DNA of 64,000 nt from Gordionus sp. m RMFG-2023 (GCF_954871325.1 NC_088775.1:3831475-3895474); one strand, 5' to 3'; positions 1 to 12,427 are shown, counted from the first letter of the stretch. The notes: generated by a model not told the origin, from the letters alone. Program-made: numbers and translations.

Positions 1-110
1 TCAAATGTACTCTATTAAAATTATACAATATTTTGGTGTAGTTTTAATAAAACAGAATTCAATTTCATTCATTGTGTGTGTATACTCTCTTCTTCGTTAT
101 TTTTCTATAG

Positions 111-249
111 ATTAGCAACTAACAAATATTCTGGGTATCCTGTATGCAACGCAGATGCAGATGAGTGTCTAATAGATTATGTATGCCGTTATGGTAGCAA
201 TATGGTGAAAAAACACTGCTGTGCATTTTGTGAGAGGGTTATTATTTAA
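111..249 (+). CDS. Terminal exon of a small cysteine-rich (ShKT-like) protein, 5' part outside window
   Basis: A strong acceptor (pyrimidine-rich tract ending TATAG at 106-110) opens an exon that reads 45 residues to a TAA at 247-249. The six cysteines are spaced C-x6-C-x5-C-x10-C-C-x2-C, with an acidic stretch after the first and NMVKKHC before the pair. This resembles the ShKT fold (C-x6-C ... M-x3-C-x3-C-x2-C), although one spacing is shorter than usual and the fourth and fifth cysteines are adjacent. ShKT domains are common as C-terminal modules of secreted proteins and metalloproteases in nematodes, cnidarians and flatworms. The upstream exons lie outside the window, so the parent protein is unknown. 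The exon call is firm on splice and reading frame; the family is an inference. Confidence 0.5.
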
Positions 250-345
250 AATAATTAATCGATTATTTTTTTTTAAAAATAAATTTTGATTATAAAGGCA
301 TACATATAAGGTATTCCCACATATATAGTTATAGTGGTACGATAG

Positions 346-568
346 TAGTGTTGTTGAACGGCCCGTTTTGAGCCGATTTTTAAAAACGGCTAACTCAGTA
401 TTATATCCAGAAAAATATTACGTAAGCCTGAAAATTTTGTTCTTAGAAGGAGCAAAGATCTAGAAATATAGTATCGAAATTTTGAGGCTTAGTCAATATT
501 TTTCTGGCGAAAATATTGAGTTAGCCGTTATTAAAAATCGGCTCAAAACGAGCCGTTTAACAACATTA
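346..568. mobile_element. hAT-type MITE, family 1 (TAGTGTTGTT ends), near-complete copy
   Basis: A 223-bp element with long imperfect terminal inverted repeats beginning TAGTGTTGTTGAACGG and ending CCGTTTAACAACATTA. Flanking 8-mers are TACGATAG (338-345) and TCCGATAG (569-576), 7 of 8 identical, as expected for an old hAT target duplication. It codes for nothing; a 76-codon open frame across it is incidental. It is the best reference copy for about fourteen relatives in this window. Confidence 0.85.
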
Positions 569-1685
569 TCCGATAGTTACGAATTGAATAATTTTCGGAT
601 AGTAATTATGAATATCAATTTGGATTATTCGAATAGATTTTTCGTAATTCGTTCATATAGGAATAACCTCAGTTCACTTACGCGAAAAATAAATTTTAAA
701 TTAAAAAATTAAAAAATATAATTTAAATATTTAAATAATATATCGCAATATTTTTTATTTGTATATCTTATAAATTTTTTACAGAAATTAATATTACTAT
801 ATAAAAGTTAAATATTAGGTTAATATTACCCCTGTTATCATATAAATAAATAGGGTACACGTCATTTAACTATTTAAGCATTTAAATTTGCTTTGAAAGA
901 TATCGGATAACAAACCATGACTACAAAATAAATGTCTAACTTTGTTGAAAAATATAAATCTTTTAAGAATTTATAATTTGATATATAAATTTTAAATTAT
1001 ATATAAAAAATTAATGTTGTTGATTCAGGCGCTTAGTCAGCTGGTAGGGAGGAAGGGGAGGGGTCATGGAATGAAATCCCTTATCCCAACACAAGAAACT
1101 TTTGAAAAAAAAATACAAAAAGGCTTTATGAATTTGCTAATTGTAGAATATTCGATTTCAAATAAGTTATATTATGTTCTAAATATTAGTAAAAAAAATT
1201 AAAATTAATTAAAATATTTATTTTTTGTGTATTAAAATTTTACCTCTCTAAAAATTTTAAGTTTATTTTCTTTCATTTTTATAAACCTTAGAACATTGAT
1301 GGATATAAGAAAATGTTATCAACCAAAAATAGTTTTATTTAATTTGTCTTTTTACTAATAATAACTGTGATTATAAAATTTTTAGAATGTATGAAATGTT
1401 CAAGTATCCCAAATAAACGGAATTTACAGAAATATTTAATATTATATTCGAATTCCCTCAAAGTTTTAGGGTTTAGAATTAGGAAAGAGCAGTTTTTCTA
1501 AGTGTGGAGAATCAAAAATTTTACTTATATTCAGATCCGCTTCTGTTTAATTTTTCGAGGTTTTTAACTGGGATTTCTTACAATTACCTTTGAAAATGGG
1601 ATAATAGAGATTTATATTCCATGAAACCTTATATAAACATTTTCTTCATCTTTAGCATCACGTTTTGTGAACAACGCAATGAGAG
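569..1685. other. A+T-rich intergenic DNA, no gene seen
   Basis: Low-complexity A/T sequence. A 62-codon open frame at 1014-1202 is compositionally unlike a gene and has no splice context or recognisable motif. Nothing else is supported here. Confidence 0.6.
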
Positions 1686-2046
1686 TTATAGTGCGGCACA
1701 AATTGAGCGTTTCAAACGCCGCGTTGCAAACGCAACATTTTAAATAAGTTCTTAAAATAAAGGATTTGTCTTTTGAAAATTATATTATCGTCTGCCTTCT
1801 TATTTCTTTAATTTCTAAATATTCCTTTTTAGGATAAAAGTAAGTTATTTATATTTATATTACATTTGTATATAATATTACACAGCGAATAATAATAAAA
1901 AGTATGAAAAAGCAAACCTATTTGCGTTTTTTAAAATGGTTGCTAACGCCGAACTGTAATTTTACCAATTTGCACGAGGTCATTTGAAATGCATTATTTG
2001 CGCTTGAAACGCAGCGTTTGAAACGCTCAATTTGTGCGCACTATTA
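1686..2046. mobile_element. MITE family 2 (GCACAAATTGAGCG ends), complete copy
   Basis: The left end reads TATAGTGCGGCACAAATTG and the right end is its near reverse complement (CAATTTGTGCGCACTATTA), giving terminal repeats of about 35 bp around an A+T-rich core. Two other copies (11601-12030 and 17286-17588) share both the ends and the core, so it is a family rather than a chance palindrome. No coding capacity. The target duplication could not be fixed. Confidence 0.8.
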
Positions 2047-2165
2047 GTGTGAGAGAGTTACATGACTAGAAACAGGATTATATTTTTGCAAGTTGCGTTT
2101 TAACAAAAAATTAAATACCCCCTAATGAAAATTTACGTATAAGAATTGTTTTATTTATTATGTAG

Positions 2166-2501
2166 CAATGACATATAATATATACCTAGACTGACGATGC
2201 ATTCGCAATGATGCATTCGAAAGCGTCGTTGAATGCAAACCAGCTGGACCAGCCATTTTGGTAAAACCTAAATAGTAATTATTGTTAAAAACTATTATTA
2301 AATTGATAACTTGCATCCTTGTTATCTCGACGTTCAGGCAATTCTTTGATAAAGTTTACGTCAGACATAGGAATAAATTGGCCTCTCGTTTTAAAATTTT
2401 AAATAATGATACGGGTAATCAAAATGGCGACCCCAGCTGTTTTCATTGATGTACACTTTTAACGAACGCATCCTCAGTCTTGGTATTATTATATGTCATT
2501 G
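2166..2501. mobile_element. MITE family 4 (CAATGACATATAAT ends), complete copy with 8-bp target duplication
   Basis: The ends are CAATGACATATAAT and its reverse complement, followed inward by CCTAGACTGA and, at the other end, TCAGTCTTGG. The arms also pair through CCAGCTGG and AGCCATTTTGG against AAAATGGCGACC. Flanks TTATGTAG (2158-2165) and TAATGTAG (2502-2509) agree at 7 of 8 positions, pointing to a hAT-like insertion. Other copies lie at 33810-34072 and 40154-40608. Confidence 0.8.
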
Positions 2502-3114
2502 TAATGTAGATAAAATTCCAAAAAAAAAAGAAAATTAATCATGGGTGACATAAAAAAAAAGATGGAACTAAGTGAGAAATTATCGTGAATTTAGGATGAA
2601 TAAGTCATTCGTCGATGAAATACTCGCCGATAAAAAACAATAAAATTATTTTTATTATAGAGGAGTGCTCATTAGGTTTATATTAAAACTAATTTGACCA
2701 AAAATCATTAAATAAAGGTGTGCATGAAATTGTAAAATGATGGAAAGGGTATAATATAACATATACTAAATTACACATTGAAATATCAAGATTTCCAATT
2801 GCAGTGATAAATATATTTTTTTCACTGACTCATGCTATAAGCACGCATCTCAGTATACATAGTTACAATCATGAATTATTTTACCCTACATAACTATATC
2901 TATACGATCATCTTATTTAAATATAACCCTAAAACGTATAAAATGATTACGAGAGAATGAGATTAGTGTGATTTTATTGTGAAATTTTACAATTTCTATT
3001 AGTTTAACAAAATTGTAATAAATCAAATTTAGTGCGACTTTTTAAATTTTTTATAAGACTTAATCATAGCGGAATCATATTCCAAAACCTGGATAATTAC
3101 TCTTATATATATAT

Positions 3115-4306
3115 TAGAGGTTGGTGCGGGCCGTGAAATTACGCGTGACCCATCGTGTCACGGTGGGTCAAGGCGTGAATGTGAATAAATTTTAAATTAT
3201 TAGGCGCGACTTGGCGTGGTGGGCCTTCCCAAAATTTTTCCTAGCGCGATCGGGCGTGAACATGAATTTCCCGTAAATCACGGAAATTTTAATTTTTTTT
3301 TAATAAATATAAGTTTGCAATTTTATAATTATAATAATAGATATTTTCTAATTTAATTTAGTTCTATTTTTAAAAAAGAAAATTTTTTTGAAAACAAAAA
3401 ATATTCAGGCATTTTAATAAGCAACATCTGGTGTCACCCTCCTAGTTCTATTTTCTTTTTATGTTTAGGTGTTTTGTCGTGAGATTTTTTACTTAAACTT
3501 TAACATTTATTCTCGAGCACTTAAGGTAGGCTTAATTCTAGATCCTAATTTCAAAAACCTTAAGTTTTAAATAGACGAAGAAAAGGAAGATATTTACAAA
3601 ACAATCTTAAAAATGTGAAATGATATAAAATTAGATGATATGGATAAGTCAATGCCAACTGTCATTTATAACTTTCCTAATTCATCCTACATTCACAAAA
3701 AACCATATATTCTAAATGAAACATATTTTTAGATGATTCTGATGAAGCATCAACATCTACCGATGAAAGCTGTGTGAATTTAAAAGATTCATCCCATAAA
3801 ACAAATAACAATGGTAATATTTTGAAGTTTTGGAAGCAGGAAAATTTATTTCCTTTTTTGAGAAAATTGGAGTAAAATTTTGTCAGCCCTGGCAAATTTA
3901 GCTTCTTGAAAGGTTAATTTTCTGTAGCCAATCGCCTATTAGAGGAAAGGCGTACACAATTGAAATAAAAAAAAAAATAGACATTCTTCTTTTTCTAAGT
4001 AAAAATTTGGATTAACAATTATGTATTTATTTTTTGTTATTATGAATTATGGAATTAAAAGAAATAAATAGAATAAATTCAAAAAAGTGTAAAAAATTGT
4101 AGCATTAAATTTTTGAAAAATTTAAAAACACCGTGAATTTTCGGGCGTGACGGGCGTCAATCAAAATATTGCCTTTCGTGAGCGGGCGGGTCGGGTCGAA
4201 AATTTTTTAGTGGTAAGCGTGAATGGGCGTGAATATTTTTTATTGACCGTGAGAGAGCGGGCCGTGAATAAAAAATTAGGCCCGCGCAGGCCCGTGCCCG
4301 CCTCTA
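3115..4306 (+). mobile_element. hAT DNA transposon, internally reduced copy with transposase remnant
   Basis: The left end TAGAGGTTGGTGCGGGCC matches the reverse complement of the right end, TAGAGGCGGGCACGGGCC. Flanking 8-mers ATATATAT (3107-3114) and ATTTATAT (4307-4314) differ at one position. Subterminal sequence is rich in GCGTGA/GGGCGTG words on both sides, a typical hAT transposase-binding arrangement. At 1.2 kb it is much shorter than an autonomous hAT (about 3 kb or more) and retains only the C-terminal part of the transposase (separate entry). A TTTC microsatellite starts just beyond the right flank. A fragment with the same TAGAGG start lies at 14947-15063. Confidence 0.85.
3480..3970 (+). 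pseudogene. hAT transposase C-terminal (dimerisation domain) remnant
   Basis: On the + strand, inside the hAT element, residues NILKFWKQENLFPFLRKLE are followed about 20 codons later by FSVANRLLEERRTQ. Both are hallmarks of the hAT C-terminal dimerisation region (the usual form is '..LFSxAxxxxxxxRxxL', preceded by 'WWxxxxxxFPxLxxLA'). Stop codons interrupt the frame at 3874-3876 and again just before the FSVANR motif. The upstream BED zinc finger and catalytic parts are missing. It is a dead fragment that identifies the element, not an active gene. Confidence 0.8.
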
Positions 4307-4332
4307 ATTTATATGCTGTTCCTTGTTTTGTT

Positions 4333-4491
<159 letters not shown>

Positions 4492-5007
4492 ATTCTTTAT
4501 GCTAAAATTAACCCAGATCCACCACTAAATTAGCTAAGCTCCAGCGATATATATTTTATGACCACGCTTATGCCCCAATACTACTACCAGAATTATTAAG
4601 AAAATACTCACCAAATATATCCAGATACAGATCATTTTTTATAATGCCTTTAAGATAGGATCTTAGGATTTCATCTGGGCTATCTAAAATTGGGATCTAT
4701 CGTTAAATACCATTTTAATTAATCTTGTTTGTTATTAAATTTATCGGATAGAGAACTGAATTTGGCAATATTATTGTATAAATTAAGTATAAAAAGCAAG
4801 AAAAAATTGAAAAATTATTATCAATTTTTTATAAGACGTAAAATATCAAGTATATGTAATAAATTCCTTTAATAATAATAAGTTTGATAAGATATGTAAA
4901 CACATTATGTATCTTAATACTTTAACAACTCTGATCCGCTATTAGTTCACAAGGGACTTGACATGAAAGTAAAATACTTTTGTTTAACCCAAATATAAAT
5001 ACCTTAG

Positions 5008-5229
5008 ATTGGGATACGGACTAACCTCACTGATTTCCTTTCGAGATTCAGAAACGATAAAAAATTTCGAAATATATTCAAATGCGGAAACTATGTACCA
5101 GGATTCTTAGAATATTTATTTGGGGAAATGTATATAAAAATATATTTCGATTTATATGGTGATAAATGCTTTGTTAGGGATAATGATATAACGGAATACC
5201 GTGATTATTTCAGTAGTTATAACAAAAAG
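5008..5229 (+). CDS. Exon-like open frame of an unrecognised protein
   Basis: A 222-bp stretch is bounded by an acceptor (ACCTTAG) and a donor (AAAAAG|GTATAT) and is open in one frame across all 74 codons, so it would be a phase 0-0 exon. The peptide is charged and aromatic, with a core FKCGNYVPGFLEYLFGEMY and a later cysteine in GDKCFVRDNDI. I recognise no family and found no neighbouring exons. In the duplicated segment at about 7717-7880 the same region still reads YKCEHYVP..VEFLW but is interrupted, so the two may be members of a small local gene family, one decayed. An alternative is a chance open frame inside a repeat. Confidence 0.35.
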
Positions 5230-5275
5230 GTATATTTTAATAATAATACTACACCATTAATAATTATTGTAAACT

Positions 5276-6959
5276 ATTTTTAGGTTATTAATATTTCGGT
5301 GTTTTTTTTTAAATTATATATATATCTATATATGAATACCATATGAATTTAGAATCTGACAATTAAATCATTTATTGAGGGCAATTTCCAGATTTGAAAG
5401 ATCTGATGAAACCGGAAATGTAATCATAAATGTATAAAGTATCCACACTGTAAACTTTGGACACTCTTGTGGTGAACTATTATAATAAATTTCTAATGAT
5501 TATTTTCCCATGTAAATGAAAGATTACTCAAATGTTTGTGGCCAAAATATCTGGAAATTTTTAGGGTTTTTTACTTTACACATGCATGAATTAGTTGTCA
5601 TGTCGGATTCATGAAATTTAAAAATCGTAAATAAATTTGAGAGACCTTGAGTTCCCACTGGATTTCATATTCCATTCCGCCATAAATAAAAACATTTTTA
5701 TAAAATTTTAAAGACCTTACATTTAATATATATTTCTTAATCATAGGAGCAGATAAAGAGAGAGAACGTCTTGAAAATAGTTGTCGATAACTAGCGAAAT
5801 ATAGATATGCTTATACACCACCCAAACAACTTTTTTTTTAAATTTATGTTTTTAACTTTTTTTTTCTGATAATGATTTTAGTGAATGTTTATTGATTTAA
5901 AATTTATGTAAAAAGATTTAAATTTTTAAATAAAAAAGATTTACATAAAAACGATTGTCATATTATCATAGAAGTTTAAAAGAGGGCTAATGCTAAAATT
6001 TTTACCCAACTTATTATATTATTGTTTTAAAAAAATTTTTTTAATTTTATTTGGAATCATACCATTTTACGCATACATTTTTGTAAATTTTATTAATTAA
6101 CCAAATATTTGAAATCGCCATTTTTAGCTATAAAAATCAAAAATAAATATAATATATTTTAAAAAATCGCCAGGCCGGGCCTTAAAATATAAAATCAGGG
6201 CCGGGCCGTAAAAAAATTTTGAAAAAAAAAAATCCGGATCGGGTAGTTCAATTGGTATCTCTGCAGGTGTCTGATATATATGTTTTTTAACAATTAGTTT
6301 GAGGATATATAAAAAAAAAATATCTTAAAATAAAATATAGGAAACCCCATAATTCAGATCTGTAGAATAAATTTCTAATTAAATTCACATTGGTGAACTC
6401 TCTGAAAATCGTTTGGTAGTACCTAATTTATATACAAATTGATAAGAACTCAACTCAAAAATCTTTAACATTGAAGTGGGCAAGATCGTCATCAAAATTC
6501 AAGGAGAAGAAGTGGGTGAAGTGAAGAATAATGAAAATTCGAGGAGAAGAGGTCAGTGAAGTGGAGAATAATGAGTTATGGAGAATCTATCTTCATTTTA
6601 ATAAAACTGAAGGGGATAGAGGAGTAGTTTGCTTTGGATTTTACTTGATTTAGATTTCCTTATTAATTTTGATTTGGGGAATAGGAGGGGATAGTCTAGA
6701 TTATATGGTACAATATCGGAAAGGAGCAATATCGTTATTGCCTTAATGGGGACTTGGAAATTAATAAGATATGGTAAAAGATTGAAGGAGTGATAAAAAT
6801 ATTTATTTTTTTTTTCCTGTTTTTTATTTTCTTAATTTTTTGTTTTATTATTATTTTACATATAGACAAATGACTTACAAATCTGATGTTCATAGAATTC
6901 CTATTCTATATATGATGTCCTATCTGATGTTCATAGAATAACTATTCTATATATGATGT
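5276..6959. other. Intergenic; two short tandem duplications and a MITE 3 fragment
   Basis: No gene is seen. A fragment at 6171-6271 has GGCCGGGCC words and ends GGTATCTCTGCAGGTGTCTG, matching one end of MITE family 3. At 6497-6572 a roughly 40-bp unit (AATTCAAGGAGAAGAAGTGG...) is repeated twice in tandem. At 6888-6959 a 41-bp unit (CTGATGTTCATAGAAT...) is also repeated twice. The rest is A/T-rich. Confidence 0.6.
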
Positions 6960-7925
6960 TCTTTCTTTCTTTCTTTCTTTCCTTCTTTCTTTCTTTCCTT
7001 CTTTCTTTCTTTCTCTATGCCAAAAAACCCTAGTCTATAAAATATAGCCATGAATGAATTTACTAAGCTCCGACGTTATATTCTTGTGTTTAAAAACCTT
7101 ATATATGATCTCAGTTCTTATGTCCAAATCTAATGTAAACACTTATCAAATGTATCCAGATACAGATACCATTTTTGAAAATGCATTTAAGATATATTCA
7201 TAAAATTTAAGTTGTGCACATAAAATTTGATATCTATTGCTAATTACCAAGTTTAGAAGTTGGCCATACATTTTTTTTAATTCTTTAATATATATATTAT
7301 ATATATTTATTTAAAATATAAATTATTATAAAATATTATTTTTAGTTTTTAATAAAACATTATTAAAGTTTTTATCTACTAAAGTATAATTTGCTTTCTT
7401 TTTTAAAAAATTAAATTGGATAGTAAACTAAACTTGGGAATATTATTCTATAAATTAAGTATATAAAAAAAAGTAAGAAAAATTTTAATTATATTTTATT
7501 TTAATTTGTAAAAAACATAAAATATCAAATGTATAAAATGTATATACTAGAGATAAGTGATACAAACATTATATATCTTGATACTTTAACAACTCTTATC
7601 CCCTACTAGTCATCAAGGTTCTTGACTCCAACGTAAAATACTTATGTTTAATCCAATAATAAATACCTTTTATAATATTGTACGGCTCCAGATGGAGTAA
7701 TGAAAAAAAATATACAAATGCGAACACTATGTACCAATATATGTCGAATTTCTTTGGGTAATGACCTCAAAAAAAATTACAAAAATTATGGTTCTTATTG
7801 TTATTCGTATAGGAATAGTGTAAATAGGGTAAGGGGAATAACGCACTCCCATGATTAAATCAATAGATTTAACAAAAAAGTATATTTAATAATAATACTA
7901 CACTAACAATAATTGATAATGAATT
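6960..7925. repeat. Segmental duplication, copy B, with TTTC tract and decayed exon
   Basis: Starts with an imperfect TTTC tract (6960-7014) and continues as a diverged copy of 4490-5275, including CTAAGCTCC, ATCCAGATACAGAT and the closing AATAATAATACTACAC. The exon-like frame of copy A is recognisable around 7717-7880 (YKCEHYVP, then SYCYSYRNS) but has lost a clean acceptor and contains a stop, so this copy looks non-functional. Confidence 0.65.
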
Positions 7926-10900
7926 TAGTATATGGTTATTTAAATTTACATAAAAACGATTGTCATATAACATAAGGGTTTAAAACAGGACTATTTAGGT
8001 CTCTTAAATATATCTTATCTTAAACACCATAAATAATACATCAAATGAAAACTTAAGCCTTATTCTATTATGTATGAGCTTTGTATTTTAAGAATAACAG
8101 TTAGTTTTTGTCGGGTTTGTAGGCAAGGAGCACATCAGTCAGAAGCACATATAGAGTTTCTATAAATTATTATTTCCATTTAAATTTTAATGATGCGAAC
8201 TTATACGAAGGTGAATACTCAAATATAGTAATTATTTGGGTTTTGTAAAGTATGTTTAGTATGATTTACTTAATATACTAAACAAATGATGCTTCAATAT
8301 AAACAATGCAAGTATATTTCTAAGTTATCATTTATGGAAGGTTTAAACCCTTAAGCTGATAAATTAATTCAAATACACCACTCTTTACATCATCATTTAT
8401 CTAACATTCACAAGTCACAACATATGTTCTTGTAAAATGTACAGCTATCCTACCAGCGATTTTATAGAATTTTGAATTTCATAATTTATTTTTTTTATGG
8501 AAAACAAACATGATGAAGTAAATCTATTTAAAAGTTTCTATAATGCTAAAAAAAATATTCATTTTAGAATCAATTTATTGTTGAAGAAGTCAGTACCATT
8601 ATTAAAGAGGTAATTATAAAAATAATAATTAACATTCATTATACTTTTTTTTATTTCAGTATCTGTTAAATATTTGAATATAATAAATAAGTTAGTTAAT
8701 ATTTGAACATGATAATTAAGTTAATTAATAATTATTGATATTTAAAATTTTTAAAAACAAGAAAAAGATAGTGCTTAGTGGCTTAAAACTAGGGAAAGGT
8801 TGTGCCCCAATGGGGCTTGATTATATAAAGACCTTTCTGGAAATTTAGAGGCCTACACATTAAAATACTGATGCTATATTATTTGTTTTTAATAGAGGCA
8901 CCTCTACATGAAGACCTGCAACATTGTTTTTATGCCACTGATAATAATATCAATTTTACATCTTATATATAAGGAAAAAATTTTTACTTCAAAAAGTTTT
9001 AAATTGCCTATATTTTGGGAAATATTGTATATTTAAATTAATATAATGCATTTCATAGGCTAGGTTTATTATATTCATTTACAGGCAAAACTAAGCTTAA
9101 ATTTTAATCTTATAAAATTGATTGATTGAAATAGAATTGGGATTTTTTGAAAAGTTTTATTTTAGGCAAGAATCATTTATTAGATCTTATATTGTCCTCT
9201 GAACTAAACAAAATACAGTGATGTAACTTTTTATGGTGCATTGCTGCAAGTATTATCTTTGGTGCCCCGAGGTTGATGTAATTATTTTGCATAAAATATA
9301 ATTTAATAATCAAATAAGACAAAATTTATATAAGAACATTTAAATTTTAAATTATTTGCAAATATATAAAAGTAATTGCACAATTCAAATAAATTATTGC
9401 ATAATATACAAAAAGTGCACAAATATTTAATACAAAATACATATTATTTTAATGATATTCTTATAAATTAATATATTTATTTTTGACCTATTTAACTTGA
9501 TGCAAAATTAATGACTTATATCTATAACATCAGAATTTTGGCAATTTCAGTTCAATACCAAGCCAAATTAATCATTTTGATCTGTGAAATTTTATTTGAC
9601 CAATAATTTATTGCTCTTTAGGCAAATTTATTTCTTTAAGTTAAGAAAATTAAATATGTAACATTTACATTGTATTTTATATGTTTAAATTCAACATGAA
9701 TCTGATTAGCAATAATATTTATGTATGCTATATTATAACTATACTTTTACATATTTTTCTTAATTATGAAATCTTTCATCTTGACAATGCTCTTATCAAT
9801 TATTTTGTTTTTACACCTGCCATTTCTTTTTTTCTTTGAACACAGATTTATTACCCACACAAGGGCTTCTCAAACTTCTATTCAAAGATTTTAGATATTT
9901 TCCTCTATTGCAATTTCCAATATTACTTTTTAAAATAATCATGATAAATAAATTTAAATAATGACTTTGCCACTTGGGGACTCTAAAGTTAAAATTTTCT
10001 AAAACCTTGGGGTCTCCCATGTTACAGGCTCTGCTTTTTGTTACACCAATGAGAATTTATATGTGCACTTATCTGGTCAAAATGTATAAAGATCAATTTA
10101 TCAGTTACATCTTAGTTATTCTTTCTTTTTTTTTGTACTATATAATTCTGAAATTTTTTTTAAAAAATCCTACCCAATTTTGTAGACTTATACACACCCC
10201 TTAAGCAATTGACAATATTACCCATCAAAAATTTTACCTTCCTACCAAATCAAAAATAGCAGTAAAAAATGTAAATCAAAGCTACCCCTCTTCCCATCCA
10301 TTTCTTTTATTCAAATATGATAAATCCTTACTCATCTTACATTTTATAAAAATTAAATGCAATAAAAAAAACCTACCAAAACAACGCTATTTAATAACTC
10401 ACTCAATTTACCCAACACAACTTTAAAACTACAATTAATAGATTTTCAACTCTAAATTTTATTGATTAAATATATTTAAAAAAAAACAAAATGTCATAAA
10501 AGTCATAAATTAAAAAAATCTTGTCCCTTTTATACCTTTGGAGATCACGAGTTTTACTATAAAACAGGCCCCTATTTATAAATTTGATAAATATTAACAC
10601 AAAATAATTTTAAAAATAAATAATAATAATATGACACATTTCAATGACGATTTTTCTTTATACTCCCCCCCCCCTCTCCAATTCTGACAAAAGTACCTGC
10701 CTACTCTTATATGTTACTCCGAGATCGACTTATTAAATGAAGGCTGATTATATATATTTTTTCTAAGTATTAACATGTGGAATAATGGACTTTTAACCTA
10801 GGAGGAGACGTGCCCTAGGAACTAGGGGCTTGCAGGGTAGGGCCTTGCCTTACCATCATAAATAAAGTGATGGCACTCATCCGAAACCCTGAAAATAATT

Positions 10901-11452
10901 ATTAATCTAAATCCTATCATAAGAAAATATACTTGAGATTTGATGGAGATATCATGAAAACAATTTTTTTTTTTTAAATTATTCATTTGCATATTTTTTG
11001 TAATAAAATGATATTTCCTAAGTTTTATCTATATTATAAAATCGGGCGCTAAGAAACTTTTTTTTAGTAGAACTCTATGTCTAAGATCCCTGTACCAGAG
11101 ACTAAAAGCGTCTCGAATTTCGCTTATTTGACGTTTTCTAAACTTAATTGACCTATCGACGCCTGGCAAAATGCCCCTTCCTTTATAGGATTAAAAATAA
11201 TATATTAAGGAATGCTATTTTAGACCTAATATGGGGTTGGGAGTGTTAGTACATGAGACATGGCTAAAAACCGTGACACGCTATTTTATATATAAAATAA
11301 AATAAAATAACGATTTACCATTAATTATCTTTTGGATTTTAAATTCGAAATTTCCTCATAGCTAGATTGGACCCCGGCAAATAATAACAACATTCTAAAT
11401 TTGAATTGTGAATCTGAATTATTTTCATTTTAATCGACACTTCCATTCCAAC
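7926..11452. other. Intergenic; includes a CpG-free block
   Basis: No gene is supported. Between about 9270 and 10384 I find no CpG dinucleotide although TpG and CpA are frequent. From 10550 on, CpG reappears. A C-run (10670-10677) lies in this stretch. Sequence at 10790-10880 is GC-richer (CCTAGGAACTAGGGGCTTGC) but has no recognisable coding or repeat signature. Confidence 0.5.
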
Positions 11453-12066
11453 TAGTGTTGTTAAAGGGATCGGGTTTTAAAAAACGGGCTAACCCAAGAT
11501 TTTAGCCGGAAAATATTACTCAAGTCCTGGAGATTTTTGCTAACGGATGTGAAGAACGGTTTGGATAATCTCAAGGCGTGCATAATGTTTTTTAGCTAAA
11601 ATAATTGGGGTACGAACAAATTAAGCTTTTCGAAAGCTGCGTTGCAAGCACCAATAATGCCTTTCTAATGGCCTCTTGCAGATTTAAAATTACCTTTTAG
11701 CGATAGCAACCATTTAAAAAAGCGCAAATAGGTTTGTTTTTTTTTCAATACTTTTTTTTTATTCTTCGTTTTGTAATTTTATATAAAAATGTAATATAAA
11801 TAACTTACTTATAATCCTAAAAAAAAGAATATTTAGAAATTAAAGAAATAAGAACGCAGACGATAATATTCAAAGACAAATTCTTTTTTTTTAGAACTTA
11901 TTTAAAATTTTGAATCGACCGGATATTAATAAAAAGGCGACCTCAATTTAAACAAAGGGCGCGTTACGTTTTTTTTTTAAAATTTAAAAATTGCGGCTAA
12001 ACGTAAACGCTCAATTTGTGCGTACTATTAGCCGTTTTTTAGAAACCGAGCCGTTTAACAATGTTA
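11453..12066. mobile_element. MITE family 1 copy split by a nested MITE 2
   Basis: Starts TAGTGTTGTTAAAGGG and ends GAGCCGTTTAACAATGTTA. The flanks ATTCCAAC (11445-11452) and CCTCCAAC (12067-12074) agree at 6 of 8 positions, consistent with an old hAT-type target duplication. The centre is interrupted by a family 2 MITE (11601-12030), which must therefore have inserted later. Confidence 0.7.
11601..12030. mobile_element. MITE family 2, inserted in a family 1 MITE
   Basis: The right end GCTCAATTTGTGCGTACTATTA and the left GTACGAACAAATTAAGC are the degraded terminal repeats of family 2. The core matches the 1686-2046 copy in the opposite orientation (TTTAGAAATTAAAGAAATAAG, ATCCTAAAAAA). Confidence 0.65.
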
Positions 12067-12117
12067 CCTCCAACATTTCTAAGCCCTTAGCATCTAACAG
12101 TACTCTCATTCACCGAA

Positions 12118-12287
12118 TAGTGTTGTTAAACGGCTCGATTTGAGTCGATTTTTTAAAAACGGCTAACTAAACATTATAGCCAGGAAAATATAACCTAAGT
12201 GCCGAGATTTCGTCAATAGATGTTCAATCTTGTGTGTCATAGACAAAATCTTTAGGCTTGCGTAATATTTTTCTGGATACTACTATC
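12118..12287. mobile_element. MITE family 1, 3'-truncated copy
   Basis: TAGTGTTGTTAAACGGCTCG at the left end is followed by the family 1 core (GCCAGGAAAATATAAC, then TTAGGCTTGCGTAATATTTTT), but the right terminal repeat is missing. Confidence 0.7.
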
Positions 12288-12337
12288 TACAATTAATATT
12301 AAAAATAATTTTAATGTTAAATTAAATTTGTTTGTTT

Positions 12338-12338
12338 T

Positions 12339-12406
<68 letters not shown>

Positions 12407-12427
12407 TCAAGGAAGGAAGGAAGGAAG
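12338..12427. repeat. (TTTC)n followed by (GGAA)n microsatellite
   Basis: About 17 TTTC units to 12408 pass directly into four GGAA units. The purine-strand switch is an imperfect mirror arrangement. Confidence 0.9.

Noticed and set aside
482-712. 76-codon open frame on the + strand
   Set aside because: It lies across the right arm of a family 1 MITE and its flank, with no similarity or splice context.
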